Program-made: the position numbers and the translations under genes
From: Acridotheres tristis
Lineage: Eukaryota; Chordata; Aves; Passeriformes; Sturnidae
Direction: 5' to 3'
Assembly: GCA_037013685.1 (NCBI GenBank)
Contig: CM072894.1
Location: forward strand, 29,573,529-29,637,528
DNA length: 64,000 bases
The notes under the pieces: generated by a model
What the model saw: the letters and a program-made list of their open reading frames with translations, nothing else
What the model was told of the DNA's origin: nothing
Database searches by the model: none
In this document: positions 13,299-25,482 of the stretch, piece after piece
Layout of the letters: each line of letters starts with the position of its first letter
How positions within the stretch are numbered: position 1 is the first letter of the stretch

Positions 13299-14189
13299 AA
13301 TTTAAAAGAAAAACCTACTAGGAGCTGATGGTTACCTATTGGGATAGCAGCAGAAGTCACTTTCCTGACTATATAGAAAAGGTCATGAGTTATTAAGCAG
13401 CTTCCAACACTGAAAGGAACTAAAAAATTGATTATTACAGTCTCATTTGCTGCTTCTTTTCTTCATGTCAGCTTTTCTGGCAACTCATTTTGTAAGAATT
13501 TCAAGCAAGAGATCCCATCTTGTGTTTGAAGGCTGCCTTGCTCATTAGAGCCCTGGTAGGGGATCTTATGTGGTGCCATAACAGAAAAAAAAAATAATTG
13601 GGTTTTGTTTATTTTCATTCTGAATGCTTAAAAATTAACAGTGATGAAGATGAATATTCCTCCATAAAATCAGAATTGACTTTTATTCTACTGAAAGTGA
13701 GCATTTTGAGCAGCCTTGCATCATTGTGGGGTTATAATAATTGTAAGCTTTACCTTATGCTGCTATTCATGTGCTTCTTGCTCACTTTACTGGCATGAGA
13801 CTCATTACTATTTTTCCCCTGCTACATTTGTGACTAAAGCTTTATAAAGCCTTTCTTTGGACATCAGTTAGTTTATGACCAAAAAAAAATCCCTAAATTT
13901 TCTATTCACAAAAGTTCTGCCTTATCAGACACAAAGTACTCATCTGAATTTTTGTGCCCTTTGGACTTGATTCGAATTCATTCCTAAGGGTAGCTTTCAT
14001 ATTGACCTCTTAAGAAATGGAATTCAAATTTTCGACCAGTGTAACTGGTGTAATCTTGGAGCACTGGAAGAGTATTACTATCTTGAGGCACTGCCAGATT
14101 TCTGTGGGGTATCTGCTTCTAATCCTTAACAGACAAGAGATCTAGAACTGAATGTGGCAGATATACAGATCTGAAAGTAATTTTGAGGC

Positions 14190-14450
14190 ATGGATTTGCA
14201 ATTGGAAGGACCCAGAAGGAAGTTATTAAATTACAGATGAAGGCCGACAATAGGAAGTAATTTTTTCCCTAGGAAAGCTGGTAATTAAGTTGTTAAGCTT
14301 ACTTTGCCACAAAGTCTTCTGAAAGTCAAAATTAGTTATGTTTAAGAAGAGGTCTGCATAAATGCATGAGGGATAAGTCCATTAATGGTTATTTAAAATC
14401 ATGGGTCTTATTTACATTTCTAATTCAGCAAATCAATTAACTGGTTCTTG
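14190..14450. other. Candidate conserved non-coding block beside a CR1 insertion
   Basis: This is complex AT-rich DNA with several homeodomain-type cores, including GGTAATTAAG, TCCATTAATGG and ATCAATTAACTGG. It ends about 50 bp before the CR1 fragment at 14500. No coding potential is seen. Conservation is untested. Confidence 0.22.
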
Positions 14451-14499
14451 GCAGAGGAGATGAGGGGATGCTGTAATTTGTGCTCTCTTGCTTATTTTA

Positions 14500-14606
14500 G
14501 ACTCATGGAATGCTTTAGGTTAGAAGAGGACCTGCCATGGGTTGAGGGCACCTTCCACTAGAGCAGGCTGCTCAGGGCTCATCCAGCCTGGCTTGGACCC
14601 TTTCCT
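14500..14606 (-). mobile_element. CR1 LINE, 3'-terminal fragment
   Basis: Read on the plus strand the block starts with ACTCATGGAATGCTTTAGG, a decayed form of the CR1 terminal repeat plus the conserved box after it. It then passes through GCCATGGG and CACCTTCCACTAGAGCAGG, ending with a CATCCAGCCTGGCTTGGA segment. All are standard in reverse-oriented avian CR1. About 30 bp normally found between the first and second boxes are missing, so the copy carries an internal deletion. The 3' end is at the left. GC-richer DNA to the right (14607-14990) is not recognisably CR1. Confidence 0.88.
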
Positions 14607-16089
14607 TAAGCAGTTTGTGTTTGCTCCTTGTCAAAAGCGGGATTCTGGGTTCTGTTCACTTTGACTGTATCCAGGACAGCAGCCCTTAGTGTCCCACAGG
14701 CCAAGAGCCCCAACCCTCTCTGGGTTTGCCCAGCCCCCTGTTAGGGAGTCTAACTTGCATCGGCCTTCACTGGCTTGTCATTTTTTTTTACCTAATTTTT
14801 GAGGTCCAGCAGCTGCAGAACGTGTGCCTGTGCTGCTGGACATTGTGCTACTCTGCCAAAGCAGTGCAGTCTGCTCTGGCTCACAGAAAACAGCTGCAAA
14901 ATCCCCTCTCTGTATGCCCCTGCTCCACTGTGGCATTCTGGCTCCAGTGTCCCTGGTCACTCTGATCTTAGCGTTTCTTTCCAACCCAGTTCTCATCTTT
15001 GCACTTTAGGTAGTTGTATTGCATTCCCCATTTTTCCATTGTCCTTGATGCATCAAAAATAAAGCTACTCAGTCTGATCTTGCAGATAAATAGCTGACTT
15101 GATTTATCAACACTTGAGAAGTGATTTGGCCATGGTAGAAGAAGGAAAAAAATTTTGGCTCATTCCAATGCAATTTTGAACCATGCAAACTGTTTGGCAT
15201 ATTTAAGACCTGTAAACAGTGGTTCTTCTGCTTTAATTTGTGCAAGTAATTGGCTAACAATAATAATAATTTAAAAGGTAGAATTCTCTTGTATTTTAAT
15301 GGGCATAAACGATGAAATAATGATCCTGATCTCATAAATTCTTCTTTGCATGCAAAAATAGGAAAAACATAGGCACAAAAATGTCCTGGAGGGCTCCCAG
15401 CTGGGTGTGGGATGGCTGTAGCAAATTGGAAAAGGACAAGTGTCTGTGTAGTTCAAGAAGGTACAGATAAAGGCAACCAAGGGGAAAAGAGAGCACAAAC
15501 AAGGGGGGTCACTTTGTTCAACTCTCCAGAGGTGACTTGGTGGCCTCGGGTGAGACAGAGGCATCGAAGTGTCTTCTTCTATTAACTTCTCCAAGGTGGG
15601 AACAAGGAGAGGAGGGGGGGGACTCTCTGCAGAAGGAGCTCTCAGAAAAGCCACGAAGGAATGTTTATAGGAGAGTGCCAGCAGCTAAAGGCAACAAACG
15701 TAGAAATGCTTCTGTTGCGAGTTTTAAGAATTTTGTATGTAAAAGAACGCTTTTATTAGTTTGCAGCTCTGCTAAGCAGTTTTGCAAATTAAATGCTTTG
15801 ATTCTTATTGGCACATATTAACTTCAGGGATTTTAGTGTTCTTCTTTTGCAGGCTAGAAAAAGAGAAAAATATGTCTATAATGTCTGGAAAGCTGCTCCT
15901 GACTGACTATTTTGCAGTCATATTTAAAAAAAATTATAATTAAACCTTTATGTGTATCCACCTTTATATTCGATATACATCTCTTAATGCATTAATTGCT
16001 TGGAGTCCAGATTTGCCTCTTAATGCAGTAATTGCAATTCCAAAATATTGGTTAAAAGTCTGAATCTAATGGTGTCTCAGATGGTGGAA
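14607..16089. other. GC-richer patch then AT-rich unique DNA, no gene recognised
   Basis: The first 400 bp are noticeably richer in G and C than the surroundings. Four short open frames overlap here on both strands, and their overlap in several frames argues for composition rather than coding. It may be a decayed repeat continuing from the CR1 fragment, but I cannot match it. A frame on the minus strand at 15271-15654 (127 codons) is Pro/Ser rich with no recognisable domain. A spaced direct repeat (15981-16035) is listed separately. Confidence 0.6.
15981..16035. repeat. Spaced 19-bp direct repeat
   Basis: Positions 15981-15999 and 16017-16035 share a 19-bp word (CTCTTAATGC, then ATTAATTGC or AGTAATTGC) with one mismatch. 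The period is 36 bp. Each copy carries a TAAT core, so this could be a duplicated binding site or a local duplication remnant. Confidence 0.85.
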
Positions 16090-16760
16090 CAAAGAAATAA
16101 AATTACTCCATTTTAATGTCAGAAGCTAATGTATGCTTTTAATCCAGCTTCACCCAATATTAAAAGCACTTTGTTTTTAATAAACTTGAGGGTGAATGAG
16201 AAATCACTTTGCTACTGTGACTAATATGGAAATGGGTTTCTGTCCTATGAAATGTATAGTCTATGTACAAAGGAAAATGAATTTTCAACTTGGAAACAGC
16301 TTTATTGATGTTTTGAAATGAAGTGAGAATGGTAAAGTTCCTTAAATTGAATGTGGAGAAACAAAGATGCACTATTAGTTTTAGAAGTCATTTCATTGTC
16401 AGTAACCTAGTAATTACTGTAAATTGTATATGTAACAATAATCCCTGAGTGTTACTCATTACGAGCAGATAGTCAATGATGTGATAAGGCAAAAGTGCAA
16501 GGTGATAAGGAAGGTGGTTAATTACAGTAATGACCGATTTTCCACAAAGCATGGTATTGTAATTTATATGCTCTGCAGCAGTTAGAATGGCAACAACTGC
16601 AAATGCAGCCTGCATTCAATGACTCTTTCCCTAATGGAAAGCAACTGCTATGCACAGATCCAGAATGTTGCACTGGAATATTAGCTATAAAACTTATCTT
16701 GAAACCATCAATGTGTATTATTGAATGAAACCCATCCATTTTGAGAATTAAGAATGCAAT
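16090..16760. other. Strongest candidate conserved non-coding element
   Basis: About 670 bp of complex, CpG-poor, AT-rich sequence with no repeats and no coding potential. TAATTA cores lie at 16411-16416 and 16519-16524. They are embedded in a 10-bp inverted pair: ATTACTGTAA at 16413-16422 and its reverse complement at 16522-16531. GTGATAAGG occurs twice between them (GATA-type core on the plus strand). Paired homeodomain-type sites in this arrangement are common in developmental enhancers. Function and conservation are inferred, not shown. Confidence 0.35.
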
Positions 16761-17672
16761 AGAATGAAAAGGAATGATTTTACTGAATTCATTAGATGCT
16801 CAGAAATAACTTTTAGGTCTGTATAGCATATCCTGGAGTTTCCCAGAATGGCTATGGTATCATAGGTACGGCTTAGATCTGCACAGATGCAAACTCAAAA
16901 GTTGGTTAGATTTGCTTTTGTATTTTTGTGAGTCTTAGGCGTTCTTTCAAATATTTCCTTGACTTCCATCAGTTATTTAGCACGTGGGTGCTCTAGATAT
17001 CCATGTCTGCTGAACTACAGAACCGCTTGAGGTGTGAATTGAGCGCCATGTGCAATATCCTTTCTGCATTATTTTTGTGATTGTGGTAAATCCCAATCTG
17101 CTCTCCTGCCTGGCAGGATTTGGTTAATTTTTCTTCTACAGGGCTTAAATTAGCAGCAAAAAGAGATTCTGTCCAATTCTCCACTGTGGTGAGCCAGGAC
17201 TATTGCTGTCCATACCAGATGACTGCAAACCAAGAGCGGGTCACCACTGAATCTGATTGTCACATGGCCTTTTAAAATAACCATATAAACATCTAAGAAA
17301 ATCACCTTACTTTTTTAAGGTGGGTGCTCTGGTAGGCAGCAGCACATGTGGAGAAAACAAGTCTGGTGTCAGGATCTATATCCCAGGTCCTGGGGCTGTG
17401 TGATCACATTGCATTGGCCTCAGCAGAGCAGACCTTGGAGCTGCGTCCTTCTGGATTTGCATCACTAGGAGTGCAAGATGCCAAAAGGAAGGGCTGCCAG
17501 AGGTTCTCACAGCACTGGTAACTTCAGCAATAGTGTTGTAAAATGCATGTTCATTTAGCTGGAAGTTGTTAGCATTTTAACTGTTCAGTGGAGAGGTTAC
17601 AGATTGATTTTGGGTTATCTTGAATCTGATTTGAGTCTCTGTTCAGTGTCCTCAGGGATATGTCCCATGGTG
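16761..17672. other. Non-coding unique sequence, no gene recognised
   Basis: This is ordinary AT-rich DNA, with a modestly GC-richer part at about 17330-17510 that contains no recognisable repeat. Only one short minus-strand frame (16993-17184, 63 codons) is open, and it has no domain. Confidence 0.6.
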
Positions 17673-17696
17673 CAGAGCTGCTCAGGAGCAGCTCTG
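17673..17696. repeat. Near-perfect palindrome, 11-bp arms, 2-nt spacer
   Basis: Positions 17673-17683 are the exact reverse complement of 17686-17696, separated by AG. The arms are GC-balanced and contain two E-box-like or AGCAGCT-type half sites. With only two spacer bases it cannot make a normal RNA hairpin loop without opening the stem, but it can serve as a dyad-symmetric protein site. Confidence 0.9.
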
Positions 17697-19330
17697 GGTA
17701 CGGGGTGTACTTAGGAGAGTACAAATATCAGTGTCTCAGTGATACACAGCAGCCTGTGACACCCTCTCGGGGAGGAGTTTTGGTCCCAGATCCCAGGCAC
17801 ACTAAATACATGGAATTATATATGCTGGGAGTTGTAATTATAGTGCAGGAACAGATCCCTTTCATTTTTCTGTCCCCTGCAAAACCCCCTTTTAATCACT
17901 TGCCAAACCTGTGCAGGAAGAACAGGACAGGATTAATACCTGTCAGCTCTCCTGGGCAATTTCTTAAACATCCACAAACTCCCAGCCTAGCCCAGGCTTT
18001 CTCATTTAATGGTTTAACTAGGTATAATTAAATTTAGTATTATATATGGAAGCTACTGGCTCTTGTCTGAACTTTGTTAAAGATTTATCTTGGTAATAAG
18101 ATTGTACTAATAATTGCATTGAGATTGTCTTAGCTTAAAATATTTTTGCTGATCAGAGCACTCTTTGCCAACTTGGTGAGGTATCTTCTACTTGTGTTAA
18201 ATGGAAAAACTATATAAACTGAAAGGACAGGGTAATAGCTGTAAAGAACAATAATTTCAAAGACTTGAACAGAGATGGCCAATTACTTAATAACCTCTTC
18301 ATATGAAGAGAGATTCTTTTTCTAGGGTTCTGTTTGTTCTCACAGATTTAAACAGCTTAAATTCTGTCAACTTCAAACTCAACTCCTCAAATGAAGGGGA
18401 TTATTATGACTAAATGAGAGTAGTATATATAGGAAAGACCATGTGTAGCAACTCTCTAAAATGGAAAAATCTGATTCTTAGCTAAAGCTATCTGTCTTGG
18501 CAATGGTCCATAATGTGTGTTTAATCAAGCAATTGAAAACATTGTTGGTTTGTTTTTCTTTAAAAGCACCTCTTTTCATCAAAATGGAGAACTTTGCAGA
18601 AGTTTGATTTCAACAGGATTACTTAATGAAGACACCAATCTTTTCCTGTCAAGAGTTAGATCAACGGTAATATTTTCAAATGTGCCCAAGTGACTTGAAG
18701 AGCTAAATTGAATTTCTGAATCTAACTCAGACATTTCACATGTTTCCAAAGAAGTAGGTTTCTAAGGCACCTGAGTAATTTTTCATTTCATAAAAACACC
18801 CACACATTCATTTTTATTTTAAATAGGAAAGTATCAGGAAAAATTTTCTCAGATCAGATACTAAACCTAATCTTATATTCATTGCTAGTCACAAAATTTA
18901 AATTTTTAAAGAACAAGCATAAGGAAAAATAGTTTCCACTTTTTTTTAAAGCTGGGTTGAATTGTTAATTTAAATGAGAACGTGATGAATCTGAAAAGGC
19001 TAGATACATCATTAAGATCCTGGTATCACAAACATTATGAAGTCCTTCAGGCTCCTGGGAGAGGAGATTTTCTTCTCCCTGGTCCAGAGTTGTGGTGTGC
19101 AGGTAAAGATTGTATCCTGACCTGATTTTCAGTCTGGCTGTTCTTAGAGTATCTGCACTGCCCTGGTGCTTTTGGCTGTTCCTGGACATGGTAAAACTGC
19201 TGTGTGTGACCCTGTGGATCATCACCACTGGTGGCTTCTCCCACTCCTGAACAGTTTCACCGAGTCACTCAGCACTGACAAGTTTTATCCTCTCCAGAGG
19301 GTATGGGTTTCTGCATCCATTAAACTGTGC
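17697..19330. other. Non-coding unique sequence, no gene recognised
   Basis: An open frame at 17660-18031 (123 codons) spans the palindrome. It has no recognisable domain and I regard it as chance. From about 18000 the DNA turns AT-rich and complex (GTATAATTAAATTTAG, then GTAATAAGATTG). It could be a regulatory block up to about 18160. The rest is unremarkable. Confidence 0.6.
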
Positions 19331-19381
19331 TTGCCTTGAGAATTCCCTGAAATAACCCCATACGAGAATTTCTCAAGGCAA
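19331..19381. repeat. Inverted repeat, 12-bp arms, 27-nt loop
   Basis: Positions 19331-19342 (TTGCCTTGAGAA) are exactly complementary in reverse to 19370-19381. The 27-nt spacer is unique. The stem is short for a microRNA precursor (about 12 pairs rather than 25-30), and pairing stops at once on both sides. It could be a miniature transposon remnant or chance. Confidence 0.85.
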
Positions 19382-22300
19382 TCGGGATTTATATAGCCAT
19401 GGAAAAAATATTCTAGTTACTTGTTTCTTTCTCTCTGCTTCAGAGTGAAAGTGGAAAGGAATAATAACACCATTGTCTTAATGTTTTGCTGGCATGTGAC
19501 CTTTAGGCAAAGAACACTTCTGACAGTGGAATAAAGAACAAACACTTGTGCATGCAAACGTAGCCACAGGCACTATTAGTTATTCTGAGGGAAAATAGAT
19601 TAACTTTGCTTTAAGAACTTTCTTAGGAAATTGTTTTAGACATGTTAGATAATGTCAGCTGCTTCCCTCAGCCTGAAATTTTTCTCCTCACAAAAATAAT
19701 GAAATAATTGTTTCCATTCTAGTAACGATCTGTATAAGATGAAGTACATAGATTTTATGAGAAGAAAGGAAAAGAAAAAAAGCAAAAAGTGATATGAAGC
19801 AGTGATGGGACTACTAAACATGTGGTAAAGTGGAGTCTCTTAAAGTCCTTGGAGAAGACCACCAGTTGATTCCTTTCTCAATTAAAAAAAGATTGCAGGA
19901 TTTGGGTTCTGGCTCCACACGTGCAACCTGTCTCAATTTTGTATTATGTGTTCAGGAAATCTCTTTTAGGGGCCAGTTGTGTACCAGATTGGTGGAAAAT
20001 GACACCACTAGAACATCTCCCTGTTGCATGTAGGAGAAATTTTAGTTCAAATCTAACTTTTTAGAGGAAAATTACAACTCCTGTAAGTTTAAGTATCTTG
20101 TTTGTTAACTGTGAAAAATTATGTGCTGCACTTGGGTACTGATGGCAGTCTCCATGTTCTCAAGGATCAAACTTTACCATCCTCGTGCCTGCTGAGATAC
20201 CACCTGTGTATTTTGCATTCAGAGGTGGAACAGGATGGACTAGGATTGGACACAAAATCAGTGAGTCTCTAAATAATGTACCAGAGGAAGAACTTGTGGA
20301 GGAAGGAGGAGGGGCAGAACAAGAAGTATTGATGTTAGGTCTTTAGCAGGATGTTGTGGTAGTGAAGTTGGAGTAAAACTAGACACTTTAACAATAAGCC
20401 AGAAACAAGATAAGATGTCTAGACATCAATAGCATTTACTGCATGAAAGATCTATCAAATACAGCAGACTAACAGTAAAAGGCGATTTTAGTTTTGGAGT
20501 GTTTTTTTCCCTTTAGCTTGCACGGTTTGTACTCAGTGACCTTCTGTCTCATCTCTATGTGTGGTAGGAATCTCATCTGAAAAATAAATTTAGTTTAAAA
20601 TTGCAGTTTCCATTTGTGAATCAAAGAACTTCAGAATAACTAGCACTGCCCTTTAAAGAAAAAATTAAAAATTAGATCAGGTATTGAAGAGGAGTTACTG
20701 AAATTTAGATCATCATTCTAATGACTGAAAAATGAAAATGTATTAAATTGTAGTGCCACCCACATGCGATGTCATAGTGATTATTGCAATTAAATGTAAC
20801 ATTGCTAATGCATAATATAATTATAAAATGTTAGAATGTCAATATACCTTTTAGTATAATGCATACCTAGGAATTAATCGGCTCTGCATATGAGAAGGGT
20901 GAAGTAGTTCTTGGTAGAAAACCTCTAATTAACACTATAACATTGAACAATTAACACTATGGTGTTAGATAAATATAAGCAGTCCATAAAACACAAAAAG
21001 GAAATGAAAAAACATGACATTGTGGGCCAGATTTTCAGTGAGAATTCCTCTGTGGATGATAAAACCCTGCACAGCCTGACAATGACGTTATTTTTCCTCT
21101 GTTGAAACACTTGCAGCACACAACTGAATAAGCTCTCTTCAGAAGGATTCCCTTTTCCAGAGCTGTTTTTGTTGATTTGAGAAATGGTTCATTGCAAATG
21201 ATCTTGAATTAGGGTGTCAATATAGCAAGTAAACCTGTTTGACCATATTCGTTCATCATGTCCTTGGTTATAGGAATTAGTTCCTGTGGTCCCCATCCTT
21301 TGCCTTAGTCTGTATCTGTTTCCCATTGTGGCTGGAGAAACAGGAGTTTAGAAGTCAATGAAGAGTCACAGAGTGAAAGAATGATAAACCATCTTCATAG
21401 CAGAAAATCTTGAGCAGAATTTTAACTCAGCAAGCTAAAAGCCCAGTCCAGGTGTGCAGCTGAACATTCTTGGGACAACCAGGGCATTGCATTGTAATTA
21501 AACTCCTACTGCTTGTGCATCCCTAAGGAAAACTGTCAGCTCTGTGATGATGGTGATTTTCCTCCCCTTAGCCACCATGTTCTACAGTCTCTGCAATTCA
21601 TGTGTAAGTGTCAGACGCTGAGCTGAGCTTGCACAGATCTCAGTGCTCAGATTGAAACCATGCCATGCAAATATTCTGTTGTGCAGACCTGTGTGGAGCC
21701 ATTGTCACAATTGTAGCCTTGAGAACTTGCACATGGAATTTTGCAGGAGGTCAGGTTTTGTAAATGCACAAGAGTAAATAGTGTTGATTTCTTGGTGATA
21801 TAGTATTTTATTATATGGGTCAAAGAGCAATGGATTTTCAGGCAAGACTTATGAGCTTTAGACAGATATTAAGATAAATATGATAGCAGAGAGCACCAGT
21901 CTTATTTAAGAAAGTTTTAGGCATGTGTTTGTGAAGCAATTAGGAGAAAATCACCACTCCTTGTATCCACAGTGCATATTGATTTTTAAAGCTGTGTTTA
22001 TTCAATATTTATTTGTCCTGCTCACACATGAAAGACTCCTGTTCATTAGAAAAATGTGCCCAAGTACCTGCCCTGAGGAGTCCAGAGGTGAAAATCATTC
22101 TGTTTCTACCTGAGATGGCAGCAGCATTTAGTTGTAACAGAACTTCATATTGTCTTCTGCTTTTTACAGTGTATGGGCTCATGTAATTAATTAATCTTGT
22201 TCTGTTAATACAGCTGGAGTGGAAGGTTTCCTCTGCCTAGACCATTTCATGTCCTTATAAAAATATTACCTGGTTAATTTCATTCTTATTTCTGTGTTTT

Positions 22301-23418
22301 TATTCGTGTACTGGGAAGTTTCTTTTCAGCACACCACTGCAAGAATTGAGCCTGAGATAAAGTTGCCGTTAGTAGTCAGTAATAGTAGTCAAAGTATTGC
22401 TTAGAATGTTCTAAAAAGTGCCCATTTTGGAGAAGTGGCAGAACTGAAGCTGCAGGAAGGGATTTTTCACTGGCATATTCTGTTATTATCAGAACATTTA
22501 CACCAAATTGCTCTTCAGCAGGAGGTTGAAACAGAAGAATTGTGATCAGCTTCAGCTATTTCAGTTTCAAAATGAACAGATGAAAAAATTCTTGGGCTGT
22601 TAAAACGCAAAAAATTGAGGTTTTCTTATGTCAAAGACAGGAGGTGAGCTGCAAACCTTTCTGCTAACTGCTAAGTGGATAGGGATACTCTACCCAACTC
22701 CATTTTCTTTTTCTTTTATTTACTTCCCTTTGTGACCTCTTTTTTGCTTGGACTGTTTTTGCTGAGAGTTGCCAGGTTTTGCTTTCTACTTAGAAGGTGC
22801 TGTTCCTGAAGGAGTAAACTCTGGGGAAGTGCCTCAGTTCAATCTAACGATCCAGAACTCTTAATCAAATAAGATTTAAGAGCTTTGTTGACACTTATGT
22901 TTAAAAAAAGAGTATTATATGTCTAAATATTTGCATCAAATTCACTGTCTCACATGCACATAGTATTGACTCCAGTTCCAAGAAAAAACAGAAATAATAA
23001 TTGTATAATTCCTTTGGAGCACCTGACAGTGTCTATTTAATGTAAAAATGTTTCCAGCTGGAATGGGAATGTAGGGAGTCCATGTCTTGCTGGAGATCCA
23101 GAACTGTTATTTTTATGAATGAGCAGGAGCCATCATGGTTTGACATGAACTAAAGATTAACTTAGTTTTTAAACAATGTGCTGTTTCATATCACGCTTGG
23201 GTAGTTTTCAGTAAATTCACGTTTCCCATGGAGTTTCAAAGAAACAAAATTCTTTTTGCATTTGTAGGAGTTTTTAAGTTACATGAAAGCAGCTAGCTCA
23301 TTATGACATCTTATCACAGTTAAAATATTAAACTTCCCCCAACTGCTTAGAAATATTTTGAATGTTATGGAAGGAACATGTTCTTTGTGTCTGACTTTAG
23401 CTTACTACCGTACACTTG
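19382..23418. other. Non-coding unique sequence, no gene recognised
   Basis: About 4 kb of AT-rich DNA. Open frames are short (at most 67 codons) and featureless. A duplicated 12-bp word AATTAACACTAT occurs at about 20928 and 20949. A candidate conserved block at 20740-20900 is listed separately. No transposon, tRNA or exon was recognised. Confidence 0.65.
20740..20900. other. Candidate conserved non-coding block
   Basis: This is very AT-rich but complex DNA with POU/homeodomain-like words in close succession: TTGCAATTAAATG, TTGCTAATGCATAAT and AGGAATTAATCGG. There is no repeat signature. The density of octamer-like words is higher than in its flanks by eye. No conservation data are available. 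Confidence 0.28.
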
Positions 23419-23433
23419 AAAAAAAAAAAAAAA
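23419..23433. repeat. Poly-A tract (15 A)
   Basis: An uninterrupted run of 15 A, followed by an AG-rich stretch. No retroposed gene body is recognisable to its left. Confidence 0.92.
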
Positions 23434-25482
23434 GGCAGAAGAAAAATCAAATCCTGGCATAATGCTACTAAAATACTTTAAGGTGATGCTAAGAATGGAT
23501 GAAATACTTTTCAAGTAGCTTTGGAAATTCAAACTGAATGTAAGGATGGTAAAATCAGCAGAGGTCTGCAGCTGCTGTAGGTAGGCATAGCATGTGAGAC
23601 AGGTGTGTGCTGCTGCTGGATGGTTCATGGCCCATCTGGGAGGCCTGGAAAAGCTTTCCCACTTCCCTCTGTCTGCCCTTGTCCCCCCACCTTGATTTTC
23701 ACAATTCCTTTCTGCAGAATCCTGACCTGGGTCTGAGGGCATCAGAGGCATAAAAGCTGTGATTCAGCTGAGTGTGGCACATGTGTGCCCTTGGTGTCTC
23801 ATGCTCACCTTTCCCATTTCTTGTAATATTAATCTCAGAGATGACTTGGACATCATTTATTTCTTTAACTTGCTGTAATAAATTTAATGTTCACAGAAGG
23901 TGCCTGATTGACAGATCCAGAGAATAAAATTATTCACGAGGCAGGTAGTTGTAGTTTAGGCAGGGATCAATCTTGTAGTTGCCATACTCTTGACTTGGAG
24001 AGTTCTCTTACTAGGATTTCTGATACAACTGGAAACCAATTTGATTCTTCATACTTCTCCATAAACGAAAAAATTCAGAGAGTTGAAGGTGCATCCAAGG
24101 CTGGATTACTAGTCTGTCATCTGCAAGGAAAGCCCTCGGGACAGCCACTGCCAAGTGTGAGGCCACTAGCAACTATTTGTCCTTGGCCTGGAAAAGAGCA
24201 TCCCAAGAGCTGTTTTACCTCAAAATGTGCTTAAAAACACCTACAGACAGGTGAAATTGTGGCTTAAATACTGGAGACACCTGGGAATCCTGGATGTGCT
24301 AAAACCTTCTCTTGGCTGCACTTATCTTTTTACTGCACTGACAACAAGGTGAAGGAGTGCTCCACAACACCCTGACCCCTCTCTTCACCTTTGTTGGGGA
24401 ATTTTAACACAATTATTCTCTGCTGGCTGGTCAGGCTCTTTTAAGGAACAGATTAAACACAGTGGGCTCTCATGGTAACTGTGCTGCACCAGAAAAACGT
24501 GTCCTGGGTGGCACATCTCTGAATGAAAGCCAAATTCCTTGATGCTGAAAGAGACTGAGGGAAGAGTTCATGTTCCTGGTCTGCTTTCATTGCTGGCATT
24601 TTCACTAGAGATGCTAATAAGAATTTATGATGTTGTAAACTAAAAGGACTTCTGGAAGTGCTGCTTGTCAGTGAGAGTGTTTCTGGTGTCTGATGTGGTG
24701 GTATTTCTATTATTATTTATGATTATTATTTTAAGCTGTTGGGACTTTTCTGATCTGACTTATGCAGGCACAAGGTCAAACTAACTAACTTCACAGGAAA
24801 TTAATGCATTGAATTCTTTTGTGTCTACACATGATGTAGTGTAACTCATGCCTTTGTTTTGCTTATGAAATAGTCTGGAGAGTGTAGAAAGACAAATGAA
24901 ATTGAGTCAGGTCCCATCACAGTGCCTGAGCTTGGCCTTCCTCAGCACATAAACTTGTAAAAGGGTTGGCTCAGTGGTTGATCAAGAAGCATAATTGTGC
25001 TTTACCCACTCAGGGCATGCAGCTTGCCATAGCCATCTGCTCACATCCCCCCTCCTTTTTAGTGTAGCAAATCTGAGGCTAAAATATTGATAAACAATCT
25101 CTGCTGCTAAATTAAGACTTTAAAGAGGAGAAAGAATGTGAGCTTTAAATTCTCCAGACATTTGTGCTACGTGTGCTGCTGTTAAAATTATGGTGATAAG
25201 GAGCATGAAAGGTCTGATGTGTGATGATTGTTTTCAAGTAATTTTAGTTAGGCTAGCAGCAGAAATGATGAAAAGAGACTCCCAAACAACTCGCCTGTAT
25301 CCACAGACAGCTTAGTTGTGTGGATTCATGTAACTGGGACACCTCAAAGAGCTTCTGAACTTAAAATGCAAGACAGGGCAGTCAGAGAGGAGAAAATAAG
25401 ATTTAGTTAAAGCCAGAGCATTAATTTAAGTTTTTTAAAAGAGAGAGGGGAAAGGGAAAGAAGGTTGGGACTCTGTCTCCAG

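Larger units (their letters stand above)
7170..14499. other. Long non-coding stretch, no gene recognised
   Basis: More than 7 kb of AT-rich unique sequence. Open frames (for example 8956-9318 at 120 codons, 11946-12305 minus at 119 codons, 12772-13062 at 96 codons) have no recognisable domains. Two of these frames give hydrophobic or low-complexity peptides, and none has a supported exon structure. Notable contents are a poly-T tract (9569-9586), an alternating TA/TG patch (about 13276-13298) and three blocks with the texture of conserved non-coding DNA (8540-8720, 10080-10330, 14190-14450), listed separately. No tRNA, rRNA or recent transposon was recognised. Confidence 0.65.

Noticed and set aside
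17660..18031. 123-codon frame over the palindrome
   Set aside because: No domain recognised; it runs from the palindrome into AT-rich DNA with no change in character.
19331..19381. MicroRNA precursor
   Set aside because: The stem has only 12 pairs and does not extend on either side, which is too short for a standard precursor.
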